Source of the DNA: Enoplolaimus lenunculus
Lineage: Eukaryota > Nematoda > Enoplea > Enoplida > Thoracostomopsidae
NCBI GenBank assembly: GCA_030248215.1
Contig: JASANG010002747.1
Coordinates: 1-64,000 of the forward strand
DNA: 64,000 nucleotides
Direction of reading: 5' to 3'
Position 1 is the stretch's first letter. The number at the start of each line of letters is the position of its first letter. The notes below the pieces were generated by a model. That model made no database searches. It saw only the letters and a list, made by a program, of their open reading frames with translations, and was not told the origin of the DNA. The position numbers and the translations under genes are program-made. Of the stretch, positions 22,201 through 32,050 are shown piece after piece.

Positions 22201-25200
22201 CTTGAGTACTTGTGGGAACAAAGAAAATTTTCTAAATTTAGAAATGGAGTACGTAAATTGTTTTCCAATAAAATAAAATTCAGTACTCAACTGGATTATT
22301 TCAGGTGCATATTGCTACTTGCGTTCACCATGCTATCTTCTCAAATTCATAAATAACAGGTGGGGGTCCAAACGACAGGAAAGTCGTTTGAAAAATAAAT
22401 AATAATCCGTAGCCGAATAGCAGAGTGATACCGTCTGGAGAACTAAAATATGTATCAGCCAATCCTGTTATCAGAGCCACTACAGTATTAAACATATTTC
22501 AATATTCTTACAGCTTCTTCTCTAGTAGCGCTGATATTTTCTAGCGAATAATCGTTCAGTTCCATTTTCTTGCGCAAAGTTGCAATTGGGCGCCCTTTAC
22601 GCCATCTCATTTTAACCTGGAAAACGTGAAACACATTTACTCCAAGTCATGGGTAAATTTATTACACGGCTTAAAGCATAGAAAAATATTCAAATTCAAG
22701 TACTACAGAGAACTATCGTTCTGGAAGTTCTTGAAAGATGAGAAACGAAACAAAGCCTTATGAAATTCGGCAAATTTAGCGAGTATAGCTATATAATACT
22801 CTTAATAATTTTAACAAGACAATAGTAAAACAATTTTGAAGATATAGTCAAAAGTATTCTCAATACATGGATTCACCTTGTACTGTCTTCTTTTAAAAAA
22901 CCATAATTAGAAATTTTTAAATTGACACAGCATCATCCATTTATAGCGTAAATGAAAATGTTTTCAAAAATTTTCTTCTGCAGCAAGAGCAATGTTACTT
23001 TGTTTGGCGTAATAGAAGTACAAAAATATTTCTAATCTTAATTGCTAATACTAAGCCTAAGCGTGTACCTCAGCGTATTAAGAATAAGCCTAGCCTAAAA
23101 CTTAAGCTTACTCTGTTATAGTCCAGAGAAAAAACGGTTCAGCCCTCAATGTAGCATGGGCCCGTCACAAAATACCATCCCATCGGGCAGCTACGCTGTA
23201 ACGAGAGTTTGGACTGAAGAAATTTTTTTCTTGTCCTGATTTAATTTAAAAAAATAGTTTTGTATAGATATTTACATCTTACCTCAGCAGTGTTATAATT
23301 GAAACTTTCAAATGTTAACGAACACTGTACCATATCGAATGGAAACGACGTTAAATCCATTATGCAAGGTCCTGAAACTGGCAATTTTGAATAATTACAG
23401 AAAATGGGGCTTAGATTTATCTGCGGTCAAACTGTACATTTCGCAGCACTTTTGCTTTAGATAATATTTGTTTAGATGATTCCGTTAGGATGTTTAACCA
23501 AACATATTTTACTTAGGACTGTGTACGCTCAGGATTAGTCCTAGGCTTAGACTAAGGAATAACCATATAATTTAAACAATGCCTAAGCTTATGAATTAGG
23601 ATTACAATTACGTTTAGTCTTGCACTTAGATGCTTACGCTTAAAATTAACGCTTGGTTTAGGCTTATGAATATGCTATGTTTTAGATTTACGCTTAGGTT
23701 TAGAGGGGCGGTTAAAGCGTGGCTTACGATTTAGATATTATTGTTGTCAGGTTAACGTGAGTATAAAAAATTTTAAATGAAAATAGAAGCGCTTACCAAC
23801 TAGCTGAAGACGATAGTTGGTCCAAACAGTCCCGTTCGGATACAACATTAAAAAAATATTTGGATACGGAGACTCGTGAATATAGGCAGTTTTACTATTA
23901 ATAAAGCACGAATTTGGTCGCCAAAGTTTGCTCAAAATTGAATTATCAAGTGACAGATTGCTTTTGCACGGGTTTAAATCGCGAAAGTACAACGCAGGAT
24001 CGCGCCACATTTCCGTAATGTAAATGTCGATTTTAAAATCTGAAGTTATATCCGATATCGTTGTGATGTCTTGAACCCATACTTCAACGGTTACAATTAC
24101 TCCGCCGCCTCCGGGAACCTACAACTTATACAATGTTGGCTAATTTATTGGTAGCGAGCATTAAACCCGCTGCGGGTGCAAAGTGAATAACAAAAAAATA
24201 TAACAGATACTAATAGTGATTAAAACTACCGAAAACAGCTAACGGATTCTGATTCAAGTATCCGGTACGAACACATCGAGGGACCATGAATACAATAATT
24301 TTGTTGAACTATTTTGAATAAAATATGCGACAGTAAAACATGCAAATATTAAACGCTTAAATGTACCCACACTGCAAGAAATGGTGAGTCAAATTGACTC
24401 TCTCCGAAACAGGCTTTTCTGGACTACAGAAACTGAGCCAAATTCGACTTCGCCAGAGTTAAATTGTACTGTCGAATTTAACTCTGGCGGAGTTGAATTT
24501 GGCTCAGCTTGTGTCGTCCAGAAAAGCCTATTTCGGAGAGAGTCAATTTGACTCACCATTTCTTGCAGTGGACGTAGAATACCATTAAATTTATAAGTAT
24601 AATAACATTAGTTTTCGGTAATTTTACATCTGCGAAATTGTCAGGAACACGAATCTGTACCGGAAACGAAAACAGAAATCTGGCGTGCACCCTTCTAAAC
24701 ATCAATCCGCGCCTAAGTCTGGTAGTAAGCTAAGTTTAAGCCTAAGCCGACGCATAAGCCTTGGCCTAAAGCGTCTTCGTAGGGTTGGTTGTCGTATTGT
24801 CGTTTGCCCATATTCCAAATTATGTGCAACATCTATCGCAATTTAATAATAATTCATGCCACTTGACAACCAGTGAATAATGGGTAGAGTTCGCTTTATT
24901 TTTTGCATTTGAATTAACTCATTTTTGCATAAAACTTAATACCTGTAGTTGCACAGCTACGTATCTTACATAAAACGTATTACTAACTGGCAACGAATAG
25001 TTCTTACGCCGACACGGACAAATGCGGCTCTTTGTCCCAACCGTCGCCAAGGGTAATCTCAAGCCGTAACTTACCTTATTCCGGTTATAAGTTCGATCTG
25101 TACCGTTGGTGAAAAACCGATCCATAATGTCAATATCCGAAAAACATCGTTTACTTCCGTTACCACCCTGCAGAGTTTCAGAACCCGCTGCCCCGTTTTG

Positions 25201-25542
25201 AGTAAATATTTCCACTGTCGTCTCTTGTCCCCCATGTTTGTCTTCAAAATTGTAATTATCATAGGTGCCACTATCTGCGTACATAAACCTTCCAAGAGGC
25301 TGCTCGTCCGCAAATTCCTTGAGTGGATACGGTAAGTTTGATTGCGGTTTAAGAAGACTTCCGGTTTCAATAAACACCCCATTGGATTGATGCCATGTTA
25401 TTGCTGATTCGAATAGTATTAAAATGACCAAATGAAGCATAATATATCGAGAAGCGGTTTGTAAGTGAAATATTTGTAGGTGAATTATGCCAGGGTGAGG
25501 TAGCATAGATTGATAGGGTAGAAGGTTTGGCCGGAAAAACAT
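19254..25542 (-). CDS. Cys-loop ligand-gated anion channel, nematode LGC type
   Basis: Pentameric neurotransmitter-gated chloride-type channel subunit of the cell membrane. Exons on the minus strand are 25542-25075, 24118-23797, 23371-23283, 22616-22512, 22182-21939 and 20044-19254. All junctions are GT-AG and in phase, giving 672 residues. An in-frame ATG at 25440 starts a better signal peptide ([16 protein letters not shown]) and would give 638. The Cys-loop is C266...C280 with the canonical 13 residues between. TM1 is about 350-371. PAR at 378-380 before TM2 is the anion-selectivity signature. TM2 is [14 protein letters not shown] and TM3 starts [10 protein letters not shown]. The cytoplasmic loop (about 185 residues) is unusually proline-rich. 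TM4 closes the protein ([17 protein letters not shown]). The subfamily is uncertain: it resembles nematode amine-, acetylcholine- or GABA-like LGC channels, and the ligand is unknown. Introns carry several MITEs. Confidence 0.92.
20124..20564. mobile_element. MITE, CTACTGTA family, inverted copy 3
   Basis: The left end reads TTACTGTAGTAAAACCAG and the right end TTATTCGGGTAACTACAGTA, the family ends in the opposite orientation to the copy 300 bp further on. More diverged than copies 1 and 2. It lies in intron 5 of the channel gene. Confidence 0.65.
20851..21270. mobile_element. MITE, CTACTGTA family, copy 2
   Basis: Full-length copy, aligning with 200-642 throughout. It starts TACTGTAGTGACCCGAATAA and ends TTATTCTGGTCACTGCAGTA. 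It lies in intron 5 of the channel gene and forms an inverted pair with 20124-20564. A fragment of the family is also visible at about 22420-22488 in intron 4. Confidence 0.8.
22975..23163 (-). mobile_element. TTAGGC-core inverted-repeat element (copy E)
   Basis: On the minus strand it begins GGGCCCATG and passes through the shared ACAGAGTAAGCTTAAG block into degenerate TTAGGC units. It matches the better copies at 28244-28458 and 29316-29531. The far end is uncertain. It lies in intron 3 of the channel gene. Confidence 0.55.
23515..23745. repeat. Degenerate TTAGGC-like tract
   Basis: About 230 bp in intron 2 of the channel gene made of diverged TTAGGC/TTACGC hexamers with an internal GAATATGC motif. 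This is the same core as in the inverted-repeat elements, but no terminal repeats are clear here. A shorter tract of the same kind is at 24705-24780 in intron 1. Confidence 0.6.
24370..24570. mobile_element. Foldback MITE, CACTGCAA family, copy 2
   Basis: A 201-bp near-perfect hairpin beginning CACTGCAAGAAATGGTGAG and ending with its complement CTTGCAGTG. It contains GAGTCAAATTGACTC palindromes in both arms. Better preserved than the copy at 1660-1849. It lies in intron 1 of the channel gene. Confidence 0.85.
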
Positions 25543-25836
25543 TTTATGAGTCCGGTTGAATTAAGTTTTTAAAAAATAAACGTATCTTATTGGAGTAATG
25601 TACAGACCAATCTGTGCATAATTAGCATATTTTATAACTTTGTTTTTATGTATATACTTTTAAAGGCTATAATCACTCATAATTTTTGTTACTTTAATAA
25701 ACCTTACTGAGTACGGACACGAACATAGCTTCTGTTACAATCGGTAGTTTTGAAATTGTGCTAAATAAAATAGCAATTGAAGTTTCTAATATACCACTGG
25801 AGAACAGATGTTACATATAGTCGAACGGCGTGCTGC

Positions 25837-26345
25837 ATCGCCTGCTGCCGTCCGTCGCTGTGCGTCGCCTTTCGCTGCCGTTCGTCGCCTTCCGTTGCCG
25901 TTCGTCGCCTTCCGTTGCCGTTCGTCGCCTTCCGTTGCCGTTCGTCGCCTTCCGTTGCCGTTCGTCGCCTTCCGTTGCCGTTCGTCGCCTTCCGTTGCCG
26001 TTCGTCACCTTCCGTTGCCGTTCGTCGCCTTCCGTTGCCGTTCGTCGCCTTCCGTTGCTGTTCGTCACCTTCCGTTGCCGTCCATCGCCTACCGTTACCG
26101 TCCGTCGCCTACCGTTACCGTCCGTCACCTGTCGTTGCCATCCGTCGCCTTCCGTCGCGGTCCGTCGCCGTTCGTCACCTTCCGTTGCTGTTCGTCGCTT
26201 TCCGTTACCGTACTGTCGCCTTCCGTTGCCGTCCGTCGCCTACCGTAACCGTCCATCACCTATCGTTGCCGTCCGTCGCCTTCCGTTGCGGTCCGTCGCC
26301 GTTCGTCGCCATACGTTATCGTCCGTTGCCGTATGTCGCTTTGGT
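25837..26345. repeat. 20-bp GC-rich minisatellite
   Basis: About 25 head-to-tail copies of TTCGTCGCCTTCCGTTGCCG. The left half is almost perfect (three exact units per 60 bases for several lines). The right half drifts into variants such as TACCGTTACCG. It is strongly GC-rich within AT-rich DNA. Because 20 is not a multiple of 3, the array is open in several frames on both strands and gives artefactual arginine/proline-rich open frames. It lies about 300 bp upstream of the first ATG of the channel gene. Confidence 0.95.
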
Positions 26346-27783
26346 GATGGACGGTAACTCACGGCAACGAACTGCACCGGAAGACATTACAAATTTTTAA
26401 GAAGTATAGCGTCGCCCTTATGGTACACCGAGCTGTTCTCTCCGCTCAAAAATGATGACAAAACTGGGTATATTTTTATTGAAAACTGAGAACATGTCAA
26501 CAGAGCAATATAATTATCACCGCTCAATTCAAGCTGTCCAGCTGTGTTAATTGGAATATTAATCTTTGTGATGAGTAATCTTAAAAAACTTTGAAAGCAC
26601 TGCATCAAACAAATGGAAAAAATTCGCTATCATATATGCTTTAGTCGTTGGGACAAGCGGATCCAACATATCCCAGTGAACTGGATACTTTTTCTCAAAG
26701 TAAAATTGATGACATGCAGAGTGTAACCAATCTAGCAAAAGTAACCGAAACGGAAAACGAATATTTAAGCTTTATACTTTTGTCATCATAAGCAGCGCAA
26801 ATATAGCAAAATAGAACATTAATTGTATAATTCTATCAGAAACGTAGTCTATAGTTGTTTAGCTAAAAATAAGTTTTCGAATGAACATCGCAAAATCATA
26901 ACAACTCCAGCAGCTACAAAGAAGGAACCACGTTTTACTTCTACCTTTAATAGGGGCACGATATCTCAAATGTAGTTGTGTAGCATATCTAGTACCTGTT
27001 GGTCACAGGCCTTGCAACTTAACAATTAAGGATTATTAAAGGTTGGAAGTTCAGCAAAATATTTGGACTTAGATTACCTACTTCTATGGGTGACAGATGT
27101 TACAGACAGTTAAGAATACGGCTCCTCAAGTCTACGCGACTAGAGTTGAAAGAAAACGAACGTGAAAAATTGTTGTGGATAAATTGATGCGTTTTTGTTT
27201 GGGTTTGACGTTTAGGCACTAATTACGTCAAACAAATATTTATCATCATTTAATATGTACGAAAAATTATATTTCAAAACTTATCAGATCTAACGGGAGC
27301 TCATTAGCATTGGAGAATCAACGTAGAAAAAGTTTTGCTCTGGTTGGAAATTTTGTATTAGAATTTAATACTAAAATTGCGTTTTGGCATTTGGCAAAAT
27401 TCGCAACGAGATATTTGTTAGATCTCGAGGGGTTTGCTTCATTACCTTATTTTGCGTAGACTCATTTACATTTTCTGGATCCGCCACTGTCTCCTTGTTA
27501 ATATAAACATAGTTGTAGCTATAGCAATTTGATGAAAACGGTCAAAAAATTTCAAACACAGCCTGTGTGGATAACGAGTAACAAGCACAACTAAAACCTT
27601 TTCAAGAGTGCTGTAATTTTTTCACGGTGCCATTCACCCACGCTAAAGAGATACAAATATATTCGCTAAACTATATTTTTAATGTATATGTGACGAAGTG
27701 TAACCTATAGTTTAGAATTAAAATTGCGCTGATTTTCCATGGCTACAACTGTAGGAGGAACGAAAAGATCAAAGCTCCTCCAA

Positions 27784-27920
27784 GGCCTTTTTCTTACAAC
27801 TACTTTACCTTTAGCCAGGGCGTAGCCAGGATTTGTGAATGAGCGAACGGAAGCCTTTTTCTTACAACTACTTAACCTTTAGCCAGGCCGTAGCCAGGAT
27901 TTGTGAATGAAGCGAACGGA
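27784..27920. repeat. 68-bp tandem duplication
   Basis: Two adjacent copies (27784-27851 and 27852-27920) sharing CCTTTTTCTTACAACTACTT and GTAGCCAGGATTTGTGAATG, with about 95% identity. The GTAGCCAGGATT motif also occurs near other repeats in this window (10733 and, reversed, about 29293). Confidence 0.85.
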
Positions 27921-28243
27921 ATGTCTGACAAAATTTTAAAATTGATTTCAATTTTCATATTCGTTTTAAGCTGACGAAAACCTCACCAGCGAATTGAGCT
28001 AGAAGCCAAATGTAATTTAAGTATTAAAATTCGTTCTCAGTGGACGCCAGCATTTTTGGTTAATTGGTTGGCGGTATAGACCCCCATCCCTTTAGCTTTC
28101 CGTCTGTCAGCAGAATTATTAGGATTATTCCCGGCAAGCAATATTGTACGCTGTGAGTTTTAAAAGCAGTCCTCTTAACTCCGAAATGTTCTAGAAGATT
28201 TACAGCCCTGTTTTATATATCTGAGCTAAGCCTTCACTTTTTC

Positions 28244-28458
28244 GGACCATGTAAAGATCAGAGGTGGAACGTTTTTCCGTGGTACTAGAAAAGAGTAAGC
28301 TTAAGCTTTTGGACGAATTTTTTGCTTGGCTTAGGCTTAGGCTTAAGCGTAGGCTTTGGAATATGCTCATTCTTACGCGTAGGCTTAGGCTCAGGTTTAG
28401 GCTTAGGCTTAGGAATATGCTTGTAGTACAGTTACACCCGTGTTCTTAACACGGGCCC
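28244..28458 (+). mobile_element. TTAGGC-core inverted-repeat element (copy A)
   Basis: About 215 bp. The left end reads GGACCATGTAAAGATCAGAG. The right end on the opposite strand reads GGGCCCGTGTTAAGAACACG, a diverged inverted repeat of it. The interior after AAGCTTAAGC is a run of TTAGGC-like hexamers interrupted by GGAATATGCT. No coding capacity. It aligns along its length with copy B in the opposite orientation. Confidence 0.75.
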
Positions 28459-29315
28459 TTTTTCTATATAACCACACTATGAACACAGTCGACAGCAAAA
28501 AAAACTTTTTCCTTACACAAGACATATTTAATAACAGCGATAGAAGCTCAAGAATTTGCCTAAACCCGTTAACCAAATTTGACAAAAGCCTTCTTCAGGT
28601 ACCAGTGAACACTGATTATTACCTGCACAACAAAACAACCACGATATCTTTGGAGGCACTAAGTTGCTCGTCTCGTGTTTTAAGCGAGAAGGGTGCTATG
28701 TAGCACCTGCCCTCAGTCGACCAGGGTTGTATGTAGGTTTTTATTCCGAAACCTGACAATTTCGTGAAAATGGTTTTAGCACATTGTTTTCACCGCCAGG
28801 ATCCATCGGGATATTTAAATATTTGAAAAAGAAACCTCTGACATTTCCATTTATCAGGCAATATAGCCACCCTACTCTTGTATAATTTACGGCAGTTGAC
28901 TTAATAAATAAATGTTGCCTGAGACAAACTTATTCAGCCGCATATAGTATACAAAGGGGCTCGGGATGGTTCCATACGCGGCAAACTGAAACCGTGTCTA
29001 AAAGCCCTGTACAAAATCCCAAAGGTGCTTTTACCCCTAAAGGTACCCAACTGGTCACGCCTTAAGTTACCCCCATTTCAGTGCAGTAATACAAGCGTTT
29101 TCGCATTAACCTAGCACTGCAAGAAAAACCCACAAAACTGCTTACATCACAGAAAGTGTTTAAAACCAAAATCGCTGATATCCTTTGATGTTCCCACAAA
29201 TTTTGGATATATCTTGTGAAATTTCTGCATACATGTTTTCCTCTGAAAGATTGAAGAACATTGAAGCTTGGTTATGCCCTCTCGATGTTGAATCCTGGCT
29301 ACGCCTAGTTTGGCC

Positions 29316-29531
29316 GGCCAATGTAAAGAACTGGGGCGGAACAGTATTATAAACTTTTATTCTTAATCGTAAGCTTAAGGCTAAGCCTGAGACTAAGCCT
29401 AAGAATGAGTTTATTTCTAAGCCTAAGCCTAAGCCTAAGCCTAAGCCAAGCAAAAAATTTAATCTAAAGCTTAAGCTTATTCTATTCCAGTCCCGCAGAA
29501 AAGCGTTCCGCCACAGATCTTTACATGGACC
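29316..29531 (-). mobile_element. TTAGGC-core inverted-repeat element (copy B)
   Basis: The best-preserved copy. Its ends are GGCCAATGTAAAGAACTGGG and, on the other strand, GGTCCATGTAAAGATCTGTG, about 27 bp with four or five mismatches. The core contains about five perfect consecutive GCCTAA units near 29418-29447 plus many one-step variants. With copy A it forms a 1.3-kb inverted pair. Confidence 0.8.
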
Positions 29532-29634
29532 ATTTCGCCGAAATTATAAATTTTTAAATACGGGAGTATTTCCAATACTTAGTACGCGCAGGTCTCTATT
29601 GAAGGGTTGACCCATGTTATTTTGAGGTGCGTAT

Positions 29635-29760
29635 CATTTTTAGGCGTAGGCTTTGTTATATAAGCTTATCTTTACGCGGAGACTGAGGCTTAGGCTTAGG
29701 CTTAGGCACAGGAATGTGTTATAATGTTATTTTTCCACCCATGGTCTATACATTGGCCCG
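29635..29760 (+). mobile_element. TTAGGC-core inverted-repeat element, partial (copy C)
   Basis: The right half of an element: GCTTAGGCTTAGGCTTAGGC followed by GGAATGTG and the right terminal repeat, which reads GGGCCAATGTATAGACCATG on the other strand. The left end is unclear. Confidence 0.6.
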
Positions 29761-30265
29761 CCGCCAAAGTAACATTAGTGAAGCGTATGATACGACAGCT
29801 GTTGTACCACTTTAAACCGCGTTCAGTGAAACAGTTTGGACTCAAAGACGCTCTTGAGGAAAACTGTGAATGAACTTTGAGCTAAAAATTGTTGTTTTTA
29901 ACTGTATGGTATCTTGAACAGGTACTGGTTTCAAACAACAGTTTTAGAATAATCTTGGTTAAAAGTTTATGTTGTAACACTGGCTTGTGCTGTAGGGAGC
30001 ATTACAATAATTGATCGAGAAGACGTTGGAGTAGTCAGCACCATCGACCACTTTTTCAGGAGGCACGGATAGCAAGACCGCTGGACGAACGAGCTACAAA
30101 CAGGTAGGACGGCCGTTCTTGTACCTGATCTTCATTTGTGGCCGGACGGCTTTAAAAACAAACGACAACGCTGCCAGCTTTTGCAAGTACATGACATACC
30201 TATAAATCTGTGTGTTAAGCATGGTTTTACGTCAGAAGAAGAAACATATAAACTTGTGTTTAATG

Positions 30266-30497
30266 GTTAAACAATTACCCTTTCTCACATTTACATAAAT
30301 ATTTTCAATGATGGGAGGCGTATACGATGACCACTGAGCTATAGGAGTTGGACTCTCGTGCCCGAGCGAGCTCTCACGTCTTGTGGAGATTTTGCATTGC
30401 GCATATGTTACAGTTGTTAAACACTGCTCACAGTGCCTGTGTTGCTCGTATATTTTTTGCATTCAGCTGCTCATAGTATACGCTATGAGTGAGATGG
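30266..30497 (-). mobile_element. Short interspersed element with tRNA-like boxes, copy 2
   Basis: The reverse complement aligns with 2012-2277. It carries CTATAGCTCAGTGGTCATCG, closer to a tRNA A-box than copy 1, preceded by AGACGTGAGAGCTCGCTCGG. The 3' end on this strand reads GTGAGAAAGGGTAATTG. Confidence 0.6.
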
Positions 30498-31789
30498 TAA
30501 ATTACTGTATAACAGCTAATGCAGTAAAATTGTTTCTAAGGGCTCGCTTTGTGGCATGCAGAAAAAAATGCAGCGTTTGTCTCCATCGCTCCTTTAATAT
30601 TGTTCGTCACTCCGCCTAGTTACCTTAATAAGCTTAGGCGTAGTGCTTATAAAGCTACGATTAGATTCACGCTTTAATGCGTAAGTAAGCCTTCATGTTA
30701 TGTTCTGGACTTGTTCCACACATACGGGACAAAGGCGTAAAGTCCGGCGCTAAATAAGCTTTTTAGCTAAAATTAGCACCTTGGAACTACTGCTGACAAT
30801 TTTGAAACGCATAAATTATTTACACGACCAATTTGTTAAAGAAACTTCTTTCAAAGTATATGTGCTTTTAAAGCGAAGCGTAAATCTAGTAACCTTTGCA
30901 AAATAGCCACCATGTGATGCTATATAACCAAGTGTAGATCCAGCGGCTAATAATAGGGGTGAGTAGTTACCGTTCTGTGCTTTAGGTTATGTTCCGCACA
31001 TGCAGGGTGCAGTTTCGTTAAAAAGATTGACCTCCGGCTCCAGCAAAACAGGCCATTTAACTTTTAGAATGTGATCTTGAAATAGAAAATTACGCTTTAA
31101 CACAAAATGTTATATTCTAACTGGAAATGCAACTTCGCGCTTATTATTGACATGGACTGCAGGCCATCTCCATTATAAGTAATTCGTGTTGCGATGCGAG
31201 GTAAAAGTTTCACAATAAATCCAGAAGCAAAAGTTCAAATTTAATACTATTTTTAAAAAATTTCAATTCTTACATTCACCAACATTTATTTAAAATTGAG
31301 CCATCAGTGTTTAAAACAAATGCATAACAACAAGCAAAATTTCTTGCAAAAACATTTCGCACTATTGCCATTTGTAAAGATTCTGTATGTCGCACCGTCA
31401 ATCCTATGCGATACTCTGTTAACAAAAATACTAATTAAGTGACACATCGAGCAGTCTTGTGTACAGGTTGAAACAACCAGTAACCAAAATTAAAAAAAAT
31501 TTTAAGGTTTTCTAGTTTTAGGTGTTCGGGCAGTCCGTTGATTTTTGCGTTGAATAAAACTAACATTTTTTGTCCCATTTCTGTAGCACACACGCTGTGT
31601 TGATACAAATATAATAGCGCTCATCATATTTTATGAATATGTAGAGTAGAAATAAAGGATCATCCAAATTAAGATTAGTGATGGGCATCGGATATTTTTT
31701 AATATTGTAATATCCGGAATCCGGATATCCGGATATCGGAAATTAAATTTTTGTGTATTTTTAATTATGCAACGCTTCAAGATGATTAC

Positions 31790-32050
31790 TACTAACTAGC
31801 TGTTCCAGAAATTTCTGACGGGGGCATGCTCCTAAATGTCTTGAAACGCAGTTTTTCACCAAAAATTTTCTGAAGGGCGAAATTGTAATGTAGGGACCAC
31901 ATAATTTTTTTACAGAAAAACTTTCTGAGGGAAAAAAGTGCAACGTAGGGGACCTTATTATTTTATCACAAAAAATTTCTTAAAATGAAAAATGTAGTAG
32001 AGGCCATACCATTTTATTACAAACAATTCTGACGGAAGCGTACACCGTCC
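31790..32050. repeat. 57-bp-unit degenerate tandem repeat
   Basis: Four or five diverged units of about 55-58 bp built on TTTCTGAGGGAAAAATTGTA and a following ATTTTATTACAAA. A related array is at 59860-60060; both are followed within about 20 bp by a GCATACGCC- or GCGTACACC-type block and CCACCYCT, so they belong to one dispersed family. Confidence 0.55.

Noticed and set aside
17640-26345. CRISPR-like arrays
   Set aside because: The repeats here are contiguous minisatellites without unique spacers, in eukaryotic DNA.
25777-26400. Arginine/proline-rich open frames on both strands
   Set aside because: They are all produced by the 20-bp minisatellite being open in several frames. Composition and repetition explain them fully.
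30383-30619. Open frame on the plus strand at 30.4 kb
   Set aside because: It runs antisense through a dispersed short element that recurs at 2.0 kb.
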